Shown here: piece after piece, positions 42,703 through 52,241 of the stretch
How the letters are laid out: every line of letters begins with the position of its first letter
Position numbering within the stretch: the first letter of the stretch is position 1
From: an uncultured Alphaproteobacteria bacterium
Lineage (GTDB): Bacteria; Pseudomonadota; Alphaproteobacteria; Micropepsales; Micropepsaceae
Length of the DNA: 64,000 nt
NCBI GenBank assembly: GCA_903897605.1
Contig: CAIUCH010000030.1
Coordinates: 1-64,000, forward strand
Direction: 5' to 3'
Position numbers and translations under genes: made by a program
Notes under the pieces: generated by a model
Told to the model about the DNA's origin: nothing
Databases searched by the model: none
Seen by the model: the letters and a program-made list of their open reading frames with translations, nothing else

Positions 42703-43425
42703 ATGTCCATTCTTCTGGAAGTCTGTGTCGACAGCCCGGTCGGCTTGAAGGCCGCGATCGCGGGCGGCGCCGACCGGATCGAACTCTGCTCATCCTTGTC
42801 GGTGGGCGGCTTGACCCCCAGCCCGGGCTTTATCGCCTTCGCCTCGAAAAGCTCCAGGCCCAGCCGCGCCATGATCCGCCCACGGGTGGGCGACTATGTC
42901 TATTCGGAAGACGAAATCGACGTCATGCGGCGCGACATCGATACCGTGCGCGCCGCCGGGCTGGCTGGGGTCGTCATTGGCGCGAGCCTTCCCTCCTACC
43001 ATCTGGACGAAAAAATCATTGCCCGCCTGGCGGAGCATGCCAAAGGTCTGGAACTGACCTTGAACCGCACCGTGGACATGTCGCCCGAACCATTGGCGGC
43101 AGTGGACATGGCGCTGTCATTGGGATTCCGCTCCATCCTGACATCGGGCGGCAGCCTCAAGGCGCCGGACGGCGCGGAGACCATCGCGGCGATGGTTCGC
43201 AGGGCCGGTGGCAAGCTCGAAATTCTCGCCGGCAGCGGCGTCAGTGCCGACAATGTCAAGCAACTGGTGGCAAAGACCGGCGTGCGCGAAGTGCACGGTT
43301 CCTTCAGCGCGCCCTGGCCCGGGATCGACGAGAGGCTGGTGTGCTTCGGTTATATCGGGCCGGACGCACGCGAAACCAGTGAAGCGCAAGTGCGGCGCGT
43401 GAAGTCGGCCTTGTCGGAAATCTGA
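42703..43425 (+). CDS. cutC: CutC family protein
   Basis: LLEVCVDSPVGLKAAIAGGADRIELCSSLSVGGLTPS. Confidence 0.94.
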   Translation: MSILLEVCVDSPVGLKAAIAGGADRIELCSSLSVGGLTPSPGFIAFASKSSRPSRAMIRPRVGDYVYSEDEIDVMRRDIDTVRAAGLAGVVIGASLPSYHLDEKIIARLAEHAKGLELTLNRTVDMSPEPLAAVDMALSLGFRSILTSGGSLKAPDGAETIAAMVRRAGGKLEILAGSGVSADNVKQLVAKTGVREVHGSFSAPWPGIDERLVCFGYIGPDARETSEAQVRRVKSALSEI

Positions 43426-43447
43426 GCGGGATTATTTGCGGTTGCGG

Positions 43448-44842
43448 TTAAGGCGCCGCGGCGTTCCATCCGCCGCCCAGTGCCTTGAACAAGGCGACGA
43501 CCGCGACCAGATGGGCGCGGCGGATATCGGAATATTGATTACGGACGGCATAAAGCGCCCGTTCGGCATCGGTCACCACCAGAAAGTCGGTATAGCCCGC
43601 GATATATTTGCGCTGTGCGGCGCGAAGGACTTTTTCGCTCTGCGTCGCCTGTTCCTTCAGGGCGTCCTCCTGGGCCGACAGATGCTGAATGTTGCCCAAG
43701 GCATTCTCGACATCCGCGAAAGCGGCAATGACCGCGGCCCGGTAGGCCGCCAAAAGTTCTTCTTCGCGCGCCTTGGTTTCGTCCGTCTTGGCGCGGATTT
43801 TTCCACCATCGAAGATGACCTGGACCAGCGACGCCGCCGCATTCGCAGCCAAGCCCGTGCCGGGAAGCGTATCGATGGCGGCAGCGAGTGCGGGATAGGC
43901 AAGCCCGCCATTGGCGGTCAGCGTGATGTCGGGCAGGTAGGCGACGCGGGCCGTTTCCAGGTCGGCATGCGCGGCCTTGAGGCTGGCTTCGGCCGCGGCG
44001 ATGTCGGGACGGCGCACCAGCAATTCCGATGTCAGGCCCGGCCGCACCGCCGGCGCCATCAGCTTGTCCAGATTCTCGCCCGTGACGACGAAGCCTTCCG
44101 GCGTGCGGCCCAATAGCGTCGCCAGCGCGGTGCGCGATTCCAGTTCTTGCTGTTCGAGCGCGGGCAAGGCGGCCTTGTCCGCCGCGATGGTGGCCAGCTG
44201 CTGCGTCAGTTCGGAATTCGCCGCGTATCCGGCCGTCACCCGCCGTTGCACCACATTCAAGATCTCGTCCGAGGATTTGAGATTGGCTTTCGTCACCCCA
44301 AGCCGTTCGCGCAACGACAGGAGCTGGAAATAGGCGTTGGCGACACTTGATGTCGTGGTCAGCGCCACCGTCGCGCGGTCCGCGCGGCTGGCGTCGCGGG
44401 CGAATTTGGCGGCATCGGCGGCGTCCCGGTTCTTGCCCCAGAAATCCAGCTCGTAACTGGCGCCCAGGGCGGCGCTATAGTCGGTCTCGCGCTGTGAAAC
44501 CCCGCTGGCCTGCCCATAGAAGGAATTGAGGTTGGCGCCGAAGCCCAGGCTTGGCAAAAGCGCGGCGCCCGCTTGCCTGGCGCGCGCGTCCGCCTGCCGC
44601 AGCCGGGCGGCAGCCTGGGCGATATCGAGATTGCTGGTCTGCGCTTGATCGATCATGGCCGCCAGTTGCGCATCGCCAAAACCCTTCCACCAGTCTTGCG
44701 CTGGCCAGACCGAAGCGTCTGCCGCCGCCGGCTGCTCAAAGCCAGCCGGGACGTCTTGCGGCGAAAGCTGTGGAACGGGTGTGCTCTCGCAGCCATAGAG
44801 CAGAAGCGCGCAGACCGCGGTCGATGCCAGCCCCTTCTTCAT
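43448..44842 (-). CDS. RND efflux outer membrane lipoprotein (OprM/NodT family)
   Basis: Lipobox LLLYGCES; WWKGFGDAQLAAMIDQA; LLVRRPDIAAAEASLKAAHADLETARVAYLPDITLTANGG. Confidence 0.93.
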   Translation of the reverse strand: MKKGLASTAVCALLLYGCESTPVPQLSPQDVPAGFEQPAAADASVWPAQDWWKGFGDAQLAAMIDQAQTSNLDIAQAAARLRQADARARQAGAALLPSLGFGANLNSFYGQASGVSQRETDYSAALGASYELDFWGKNRDAADAAKFARDASRADRATVALTTTSSVANAYFQLLSLRERLGVTKANLKSSDEILNVVQRRVTAGYAANSELTQQLATIAADKAALPALEQQELESRTALATLLGRTPEGFVVTGENLDKLMAPAVRPGLTSELLVRRPDIAAAEASLKAAHADLETARVAYLPDITLTANGGLAYPALAAAIDTLPGTGLAANAAASLVQVIFDGGKIRAKTDETKAREEELLAAYRAAVIAAFADVENALGNIQHLSAQEDALKEQATQSEKVLRAAQRKYIAGYTDFLVVTDAERALYAVRNQYSDIRRAHLVAVVALFKALGGGWNAAAP

Positions 44843-47800
44843 GGGCTCACCTTTCGCGGACCGCCAAAACGCTCTGCCAGGGCCGGAAGAACGATCAGGT
44901 TGAGAAGGGTCGAAGTGATCAGCCCGCCCAGCACCGTCACCGCCATCGGGCCTTCAATTTCCTGACCCGGGCGGTTGATGCCGATCGCCAGCGGCATCAA
45001 TCCCAATGCGGTCACCGCGGCTGTCATCAGGATGGGAATAAGCCGCTCCTGGGCGCCGCGCAAAACGATGCCGGGGTTCCAGGGCGCGCCTTCGACCTCG
45101 ACCAGATGCTCGTAATGCGACAGAAGCAGTATGGCGTTGCGGGCGCTGACCCCGAAGACCGTGACCAGGCCTACCATCGCGCCCAACGACAGGCCCCCGC
45201 CGATCGAGGCAAGGGCGGCCACGCTTCCGATCAGGCTGAAGGGCAAATTCACCAGAACCAGCCAGGTGTGCGCCCGCCACTGGAAGCTGACGAACAGGAT
45301 CAGTCCGATCAGCGCCAGCGCCAGCGCCGTGAATAGAAGCATCTGCAATTCGGCGGCCTGTTGCGCCTGGGCGGCGCCGCTGAATTCGACATAGACGCCG
45401 GGCCGCAGTTTGAGGGCCGCCACGCGCGCCTGGGCATCGTTGACGGTGGTCTGAAGCGAACGGCCCACGACATTGAACGTGATGACGTCGAAGCGCTGGC
45501 CGCCGTCATGGGAGATCGCGGCGCGCGTCTGGGTCGGAATGATGCGTGCGACCTGGTTGAGCGAAACCGGGCCCAGCGGCCCCGAGATCATCAGGCCGGC
45601 CATGGTTTCGGGACGGTTGCGCTGGCTGGCGGGCAGCAGCATGACGACATCGACCGTGCGGATGCCGGCATAGGTCTGGCCTACCGTGGCGCCGGAAAAG
45701 CCGGTCTGCACGGTGTCCAATACGTCCCCCGCCTTGAGGCCGCTGGCGGCAAGACCGTCGGGCCGCAATTGAACCGAAATAGTCGGCGTGCCGCTCTGGG
45801 GCTTGAATTGCAGATCCGCGATTCCCGGCGTTCCCGAAAGCGCCGCTTCGATGCTGTGCGCGGTGGCGTCCAGAGCGTCGAGCTGATCGCCAAAGACCTT
45901 GACCGAGACGTCGCCGGTATCGCCGGTCAGGCTTTCACTGATGCGGTCGCCCAGGAAGGTGACGACTTCGGTCTGGACGCCGGGATAGTTGGATAAGATT
46001 TGCCGTAGCGTGTTCTCCGCCTCGGTCTGGTCGACCCCGGAATTGGGCTTGAGCTCGATATGAAATTCGCTTTGATGCGGCCCATTGGTGTCTTCGCCCA
46101 GTTCGGCGCGCCCGATCTGCTGCGACACGGTGGCGACATAGGAAAGCGCCAGTATCTCGGCGCTGATGCGCTTGCCGATTGCGCGCATCTCCTCCAGGGA
46201 GGCGCCCGGCGTCGAGGCATCGACCTGCGAGACGAAGTGGTTTTCCTTGAAGTCGGGCATGAAGCTGGACGGCAGGAAGGGCAGCACCGCCACCGCGGCG
46301 ACCGTCAGCACCGCCAGCACCACCACGACGGAACGGAAATGGCCATAGACAAACCCGATGGAACGGCTCTGCCATTGCTTCAGCATCCGCATCCAGCCGA
46401 AATCGGCATGCGCATCGCGCGGGGTGAGCCAAAGGGCTGAAAGCGCGGGCGCCGCCGTCAAGGCGACGACCAGCGAGGCCAGCACGGCCAGGATGAAGGC
46501 CAGCGCCAACGGGCCGACAAAGTGCCCCTGGACATTGGTGGCGAAAAGCTCGGGCAGAAAGACCGCGATGACGACAAAGGTCGCATAGACCACCGGTCCG
46601 CGCACTTCCAAAGTGGCGTCACGGATGACCGCAAGACGCGGGCGCGGCAGTTCCAGGCCGGCATTTTCGCCCAACCGGCGAAGCACATTCTCGATCCCGA
46701 TGATCGCGTCATCGACCAGCACGCCCAGAGCGACCGCGAAGCCGCCCAAGGTCATCGTATTCAGCGTCAGGCCCATCCGTTCCAGGATGGCGGTTGCGGC
46801 CAGAAGCGACAGAGGAATCGCCAGAAAAGTGATGAGGGCCGAACGCCAATCCCGCAGGAACAGATAAAGCACCGCCAGGATAAGGATGGCGGCGATGACC
46901 AGCGATTGGGCCAGCGAGGTTACCGCGCTTTCAATGAAGTTGGCCGGTCTTTGCAGCGCCGGATAGACGGTTATGCCCTGCGCCTTCAAGGCGGGGGCAA
47001 GATGGGCGAGGGCCGCTTCGACCGCCCGGCTCGTCTCCAGCGTGTTGGCGCCATACTGGCTGGCAAGCGAGAGAAGAATGCCCGGTCGGCCCTGGATGAG
47101 GGCGTCGCCGGATCGCAGCCCCGCTTCCTGCTTGACGGTGGCGAGGTCGCCAATGGTCAGCGGCGTGCCGGAGCGAACTGCGAGCACGGCATGGGCGATG
47201 GTCGCGACATCGGGCGAGGGTACGGGCGTCTGGATCAACACGCGCTGATGCGCCAAATCGATGAAGCCCGCGCCCTTGAGCGAGAGAGCGGCGCGGGCGG
47301 CGTCGGCGATCTCGGTCAGGGTCACGCCATAGGACGTCATCCGCGCCAGGTCAGGCTGAATCTGGATCTGCCGCACCGCGCCGCCATAAACGATGACATG
47401 CGCCACGCCGGGCACGGCCAGCAGAGCCGGTTTCATCACCCAATCCGCCGCATCGCGCAGGGAAAAAGCGTCCAGCTTGTCGGAGGTCAGTCCGATCTTC
47501 AGCAGGTCCATGGTGCTGGAGGTGAGCGGCGAAAGTTTCGGTGTGCCCACGCCAAGTGGCAGGCTCGAGCCCAATTCACTCAGGCGTTCGGAAATGCCCT
47601 GGCGGGCATTGTAGAGATTCACATTGTCGGCGAACTGCACCTTGATGACCGACAGGCCGGGAATAGATTGCGACCGAATCGTCGCAAGGCCATTGGCGCC
47701 ATTGACGGCATTCTCGATCGGCTTGGTGACAAGCTGTTCGACCTGCTGCGCCGTGAAGCCCGGCGCCTCGGTCTGGATGTCGACGGTCGAAGGAACAAAG

Positions 47801-47922
47801 TCGGGAAAGACATCCAGCGGCGCGCTGCGCGCCGCCCAGAATCCCGCCAGCAGTGCGATCAGAGTGAGCGTCGCAATGGTGCCTGAGAAGCGGACGCACA
47901 GATCGACAAGCCAGCGCATCAC
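44839..47922 (-). CDS. RND efflux permease, CzcA/CusA-like overall
   Basis: SAPLDVFPDFVPSTVDIQTEAPGFTAQQVEQLVTKPIE; 1027 aa. Confidence 0.92.
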   Translation of the reverse strand: MMRWLVDLCVRFSGTIATLTLIALLAGFWAARSAPLDVFPDFVPSTVDIQTEAPGFTAQQVEQLVTKPIENAVNGANGLATIRSQSIPGLSVIKVQFADNVNLYNARQGISERLSELGSSLPLGVGTPKLSPLTSSTMDLLKIGLTSDKLDAFSLRDAADWVMKPALLAVPGVAHVIVYGGAVRQIQIQPDLARMTSYGVTLTEIADAARAALSLKGAGFIDLAHQRVLIQTPVPSPDVATIAHAVLAVRSGTPLTIGDLATVKQEAGLRSGDALIQGRPGILLSLASQYGANTLETSRAVEAALAHLAPALKAQGITVYPALQRPANFIESAVTSLAQSLVIAAILILAVLYLFLRDWRSALITFLAIPLSLLAATAILERMGLTLNTMTLGGFAVALGVLVDDAIIGIENVLRRLGENAGLELPRPRLAVIRDATLEVRGPVVYATFVVIAVFLPELFATNVQGHFVGPLALAFILAVLASLVVALTAAPALSALWLTPRDAHADFGWMRMLKQWQSRSIGFVYGHFRSVVVVLAVLTVAAVAVLPFLPSSFMPDFKENHFVSQVDASTPGASLEEMRAIGKRISAEILALSYVATVSQQIGRAELGEDTNGPHQSEFHIELKPNSGVDQTEAENTLRQILSNYPGVQTEVVTFLGDRISESLTGDTGDVSVKVFGDQLDALDATAHSIEAALSGTPGIADLQFKPQSGTPTISVQLRPDGLAASGLKAGDVLDTVQTGFSGATVGQTYAGIRTVDVVMLLPASQRNRPETMAGLMISGPLGPVSLNQVARIIPTQTRAAISHDGGQRFDVITFNVVGRSLQTTVNDAQARVAALKLRPGVYVEFSGAAQAQQAAELQMLLFTALALALIGLILFVSFQWRAHTWLVLVNLPFSLIGSVAALASIGGGLSLGAMVGLVTVFGVSARNAILLLSHYEHLVEVEGAPWNPGIVLRGAQERLIPILMTAAVTALGLMPLAIGINRPGQEIEGPMAVTVLGGLITSTLLNLIVLPALAERFGGPRKVSP

Positions 47923-48870
47923 TCAGTCACCGGCGCCGGTGCTGGGATTGGATTCCCGCGACAAAAGCAGGCCCGCTCCGTTGGTGACGATTTTCTGGCC
48001 TGGGGCAATGCCTGCGCCACCGGGCACGAAATAATCGTCACCCACCGGCTTGTCGGTACTGACGGGCGCGCGCAGGAAGTGAAGGTCACCGTTCTGCAGA
48101 TAAACCCAATTTTCTCCATCGCCCATGACCAGCGCGGCGGCGGGAACCAGAACGCCGTTCTGCGGCGGGCCGTCGAACACGGTGGCGGAGACATGCTCGT
48201 TCTGAGCCAGATCGCTGCCGTCGATGACGGCATAAAGCCCGGTGCCGGGCAGGGCTGGATCGGCGGGGGCCTGCCAGATTCTGGACGTCGTCCAGGTCTT
48301 GGCGCTGTCGCCCAGGCGCGCCACGGAAAGACTGGCGGGCTGCCGGTTGCGCAGGCTGCCGGCTGGAAAGGTCACTCGCACCAGGACCGATTTGCCGCTG
48401 GCAAGCCTTTCCATCAGCGCGGCGCGATCCTTGGCGTCGCGAAAGGGTGCGTTGAAGCCGAACGCCGCCTGGGCTTTGCGCTCTGCCAAATGCAGCGCCG
48501 CCTGGTCGCTGGCCGCCTTGCTTTGCGCCGTCTCCACGATTTCCTGGGACACTGCCGCTTCTTCGCCGCTGCCCAGCGATTTGGCCCGTGCCGCGGCGGC
48601 GGCGCTTTGGGCAGCTTGCGCCGTGGCGGTGCGGGTCTCGGCATCCGCCTGGGCAATGGAATCCAGCGCGGTGACCGTGCCATAGCCGGCCACTTGATGA
48701 CGAAACGCCGAAGCCCGTGCCTGGACGGTGGTGACGCCCAGGCTCTTTACTTCCTCTGCGGTGAGCGCCACGCCCGGCGCGTCGGCAGCTTCCTTCTTGT
48801 CCGCCTTGTCGGGCGCGTTCTGGCCGCAGGCGGACAGAAGGAATATCGCGGCGACCAGGTATCTGCGCAT
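47923..48870 (-). CDS. RND periplasmic adaptor lipoprotein
   Basis: Lipobox FLLSACGQ; adaptor-type C-terminal domain; within MFP-RND-OMF operon. Confidence 0.82.
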   Translation of the reverse strand: MRRYLVAAIFLLSACGQNAPDKADKKEAADAPGVALTAEEVKSLGVTTVQARASAFRHQVAGYGTVTALDSIAQADAETRTATAQAAQSAAAAARAKSLGSGEEAAVSQEIVETAQSKAASDQAALHLAERKAQAAFGFNAPFRDAKDRAALMERLASGKSVLVRVTFPAGSLRNRQPASLSVARLGDSAKTWTTSRIWQAPADPALPGTGLYAVIDGSDLAQNEHVSATVFDGPPQNGVLVPAAALVMGDGENWVYLQNGDLHFLRAPVSTDKPVGDDYFVPGGAGIAPGQKIVTNGAGLLLSRESNPSTGAGD

Positions 48871-49889
48871 TATCGGCCCAGCACGATCAATCGGAATGTG
48901 CCGGGAACCGGAACAGCGCGGGGATGCGGCTGTTCCGCCGTCGGAACGCCGGGTTTGCGATCCGCGGTGATCAGATAGACCTGATGATTTTTTTCGTTCA
49001 ACTCCATGGTGCGGGCCCCGGACGCCGTCTGGATCGTGTCCGCGACGGTATATTTGTCGGGGCTGTCCTGGTGGACGATGGTGAGCGTTCCGCTTTCGCC
49101 ATTGGAGCTGAAGATCAAACCGGTTGCCGGATCAAAGCGGCTGGCATCCGGTCCGTCGCCGATCTTCGCGGTGGCGACGACCTTTCCCGTGCTTGTGTCG
49201 GCCACGGTCATCACGCCGCCGTCACAGACCGAGAAAATCCGGCCATGGCGGGTGTCGATCGCCTGACCCGACGGTGACTCACACGGCGCCAGGGAATGAC
49301 GCGATTTCACGGTCAGGGTTTTGGCGTCAAACGCCACCAATTCGTTCTTGTCCTCGATATTCACGAAAATGGTCCCGGTTCCGTCGGAGGATGCAGCTTC
49401 CGGCTTTCCGCCCAGCGCCACCGATCCTACGCTTTTGCCTGTGGCGGGGTCCACGGCGGTGGCATCGTTGCTTTTGCCGTTGAAGGAGAAAATCCTGCCC
49501 GAGGCCTCATCATAAATAATGCCATCGGGGCGTTCGCCCACCGCGATTTCGCCGATCTTTTTGAGACTTTTCTTGTCGATCACGGCCAGACGATTGGCGC
49601 CGCCTTCCGTCACATAGGCGCGGTCCTTCACAAAGGCCGTGCCATGAATGCCCTGCAAATCCGCGATATCGCCCAGAACCGTGCCTTTGTCGGGATCCAC
49701 CACCATGACGTGGGAGCCACGCGTGATGTAGAGGTTTCCGGTCGCGGTATCGAGGTTGAGATAATCCCAGCCTCCGTCGCCACCCAACGTCACCGTGCGC
49801 AGTATGTGATAACCGGTTGGCGCGGCCTCTGCCGCCGAGATGCAAGCGAACGACGCAGCCGCGGCGAGCAACATGGATATTCTTTTCAT
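48870..49889 (-). CDS. Secreted YVTN-type beta-propeller protein
   Basis: Signal peptide; repeated blades (DTATGNLYITRGSHVMVVDPDKG..., LAVIDKKSLKKIGEIAVGERPDGI). Confidence 0.85.
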   Translation of the reverse strand: MKRISMLLAAAASFACISAAEAAPTGYHILRTVTLGGDGGWDYLNLDTATGNLYITRGSHVMVVDPDKGTVLGDIADLQGIHGTAFVKDRAYVTEGGANRLAVIDKKSLKKIGEIAVGERPDGIIYDEASGRIFSFNGKSNDATAVDPATGKSVGSVALGGKPEAASSDGTGTIFVNIEDKNELVAFDAKTLTVKSRHSLAPCESPSGQAIDTRHGRIFSVCDGGVMTVADTSTGKVVATAKIGDGPDASRFDPATGLIFSSNGESGTLTIVHQDSPDKYTVADTIQTASGARTMELNEKNHQVYLITADRKPGVPTAEQPHPRAVPVPGTFRLIVLGR

Positions 49890-49982
49890 CGCTTATACCC
49901 CTTCAAGACGGCCGGCAGCATAAGGGCGGTGGCGCTGGAAAACTCCCTAAAATCAAGCACATTGGGAATTTGTATGCGTGTT

Positions 49983-51335
49983 TCAGCTCTGCGACAGCGG
50001 GATTCGCAGAACGATGGAAAAGCCTGCCGCGGCGCGCGAATGGATTTTCACGCGCGCGCCATGCAGCTCGGCGATGGCGGAAACCAGCGCCAGGCCCAGG
50101 CCGTAACCGGGGCGGGTGCGACTGGCTTCCCGGCGATAGAAACGCTGGAACAGCTTCTGATGCTCCTCGGGCGGAACGCCCGGACCGTCATCGCTGACCG
50201 TCACCACGGCATCGTCACCCTCGCGGTCAAGCCCGACCAGGACCTGGGTTCCGGCGGGGGTATGAATGATGGCGTTTTCGATCAGGTTGGAGAACATCTG
50301 GGTGAGAAGTTCGCGGTCGCCCAGTATCGACACCGGGCCGCGAATGGCGGGATTGAGACGATGCCCGGCATCTTCCGCCACCGGACCGAAGACTTCGCAC
50401 AATTGCGCAAGCAACAGGGCCAGATCGAACGGCGCGAAAGCCGCGCGGCGGGCACCGCCTTCGATCTGGGCGATGCGCAACAGGGCGCCGAACAGGGCCA
50501 GGATATCGTCGGAGGCCGCGATCGCCGCTTCCAGGGCCTGGTCATAGTCCTGGACGGTGGCGGCTTGGCTGCGGGCCCGCTCCAGCCGATGGCGCAGATG
50601 CGTCACCGGCGTGCGCAGATCATGGGCGATGTCGTTGGTGATCTGCCCCAGATTTTCCATCAGAGCGGCAATGCGGTCGAGCATGGCGTTGATGGTTTCA
50701 CATAGCCGGTCCAGTTCGTCCTGGGTGCCGCGCACGGGAATGCGGCTGGCGAGATTGCCCGCCATGATGGCGCGGCAGGTTCTGACAATGTCGTCGGTGC
50801 GGCGCAGAAATCCGCGGCTAACTGCCATTCCGCCCAGCACCGCTAGAATCAACGCGCCGGCAAAGACCCAGGCAAGCGTGCGCAAGATGCGGCGGCGCGC
50901 CAGCCTGGCATGATAAAGATCGCTGCCGGAGAATACATAAAGGTCCGGTGCGACAAAGCTGCCAACGCCAAGTATCGCATGCCCTGCCGCGTTACCGGGA
51001 TAGGGCAGGGTGAGGATGCCGGTCCTGGGCGCCATCACCGCCAGGTTTCCCTCCAGCTTGGTGTTTGTGCCGCGCTCGAGCAGGAAGAAATCCGAGGCCC
51101 CCGGCGCCGCCATGCGCTGGCGGATGACCTCGCGCGCCTCGCCTTCGCCTTCGGTGCGATAGCCATCCTTGACGGAGGCGATATCGGCATTGGCGAACTG
51201 GACGATCTGATCCTGGAATTCCTGATTGACGATCACCAGAGTGATGATGGTGAAGACTGCCGCCGACAGCGCGAAAATCGCGACAAAGATCGCCGCGATG
51301 CGGAAACCCTCGGTATGGAACGCCCTAATCCGCAC
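49983..51335 (-). CDS. Two-component sensor histidine kinase
   Basis: HAMP; DIAHDLRTPVTHLRHRLE H-box; SDDGPGVPPEEHQKLFQRFYR. Confidence 0.95.
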   Translation of the reverse strand: MRIRAFHTEGFRIAAIFVAIFALSAAVFTIITLVIVNQEFQDQIVQFANADIASVKDGYRTEGEGEAREVIRQRMAAPGASDFFLLERGTNTKLEGNLAVMAPRTGILTLPYPGNAAGHAILGVGSFVAPDLYVFSGSDLYHARLARRRILRTLAWVFAGALILAVLGGMAVSRGFLRRTDDIVRTCRAIMAGNLASRIPVRGTQDELDRLCETINAMLDRIAALMENLGQITNDIAHDLRTPVTHLRHRLERARSQAATVQDYDQALEAAIAASDDILALFGALLRIAQIEGGARRAAFAPFDLALLLAQLCEVFGPVAEDAGHRLNPAIRGPVSILGDRELLTQMFSNLIENAIIHTPAGTQVLVGLDREGDDAVVTVSDDGPGVPPEEHQKLFQRFYRREASRTRPGYGLGLALVSAIAELHGARVKIHSRAAAGFSIVLRIPLSQS

Positions 51336-51996
51336 GCAGGATATAACCGTTGCCGCGGATGGTATGGATCAATTCGGTATCATATCCGCGATCCATCTTG
51401 GTGCGCAGCCGGCTCATATGGGTTTCCACGATATTGGTGCGGGGATCGAAATGAAGCTCCCACACATTCTCCAGCAGCATGCTGCGGGTGACCACCCGGC
51501 CCTCATTGCGCAGCATATATTCCAGCAGCTTGAATTCCTGAGGCTGCAACTCGACCAGCTTGCCGCCGCGATGCACCGCCCGGCGGATCAGATCCATTTC
51601 CAAGTCGCCGGCCCGCAATGTGACAGGCTGGCGGGCGTCGCCGCGCCGGGTGATGGCATTGACCCGGGCAAGGAGTTCCACCAGCGCAAAAGGCTTGGCG
51701 AGATAATCGTCGCCGCCGCCGTTCAGCCCCGCCACCCGGTCATCGATGCCGCTCATGGTGGTGAGGAAAAGCACGGGGATCTGGCTGCCCTCGGCGCGCA
51801 GCTGTTTGACCAGGCTGAGGCCGTCCAGGCCCGGCAACATCCTGTCCACGATCAGGGCCGCATAATGGCCGTCGCGCGCCGTGGCCAGGCCGGCCACGCC
51901 ATCCCGGCTTTCGTCCACCTCATGTCCCTGCGCGCGCAGGGCGTCGCAGACATGTTCCGCTGTTTCCGGGTCGTCTTCGATCAGCAATATCTTCAT
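51325..51996 (-). CDS. OmpR/PhoB-family response regulator
   Basis: MKILLIEDDPETAEHV, ALIVDRMLPGLDGL, winged-helix DNA-binding domain; overlaps kinase start. Confidence 0.95.
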   Translation of the reverse strand: MKILLIEDDPETAEHVCDALRAQGHEVDESRDGVAGLATARDGHYAALIVDRMLPGLDGLSLVKQLRAEGSQIPVLFLTTMSGIDDRVAGLNGGGDDYLAKPFALVELLARVNAITRRGDARQPVTLRAGDLEMDLIRRAVHRGGKLVELQPQEFKLLEYMLRNEGRVVTRSMLLENVWELHFDPRTNIVETHMSRLRTKMDRGYDTELIHTIRGNGYILRAD

Positions 51997-52241
51997 GGCG
52001 CCCATTGTCCGGGTTCGGCACGGTCGCTGGCAAGGGTGCAATGCACCCACAGGCGCGGCCGCGCGAACGCAGTAAATTGATTTTTCGTATAGTCGTTGTC
52101 ACCAGGCCGACAAACGCGCATGCGAATTCACCTCCCGCAAGAGGGCATCCATCCAGCGCATTATGCGCCCCGGCGGCTTCGCAAAATAGGCGGGGACGTC
52201 AACGGGATCGCTTACCCCCTCGGTTCGCGAAGGCGTTTTTC

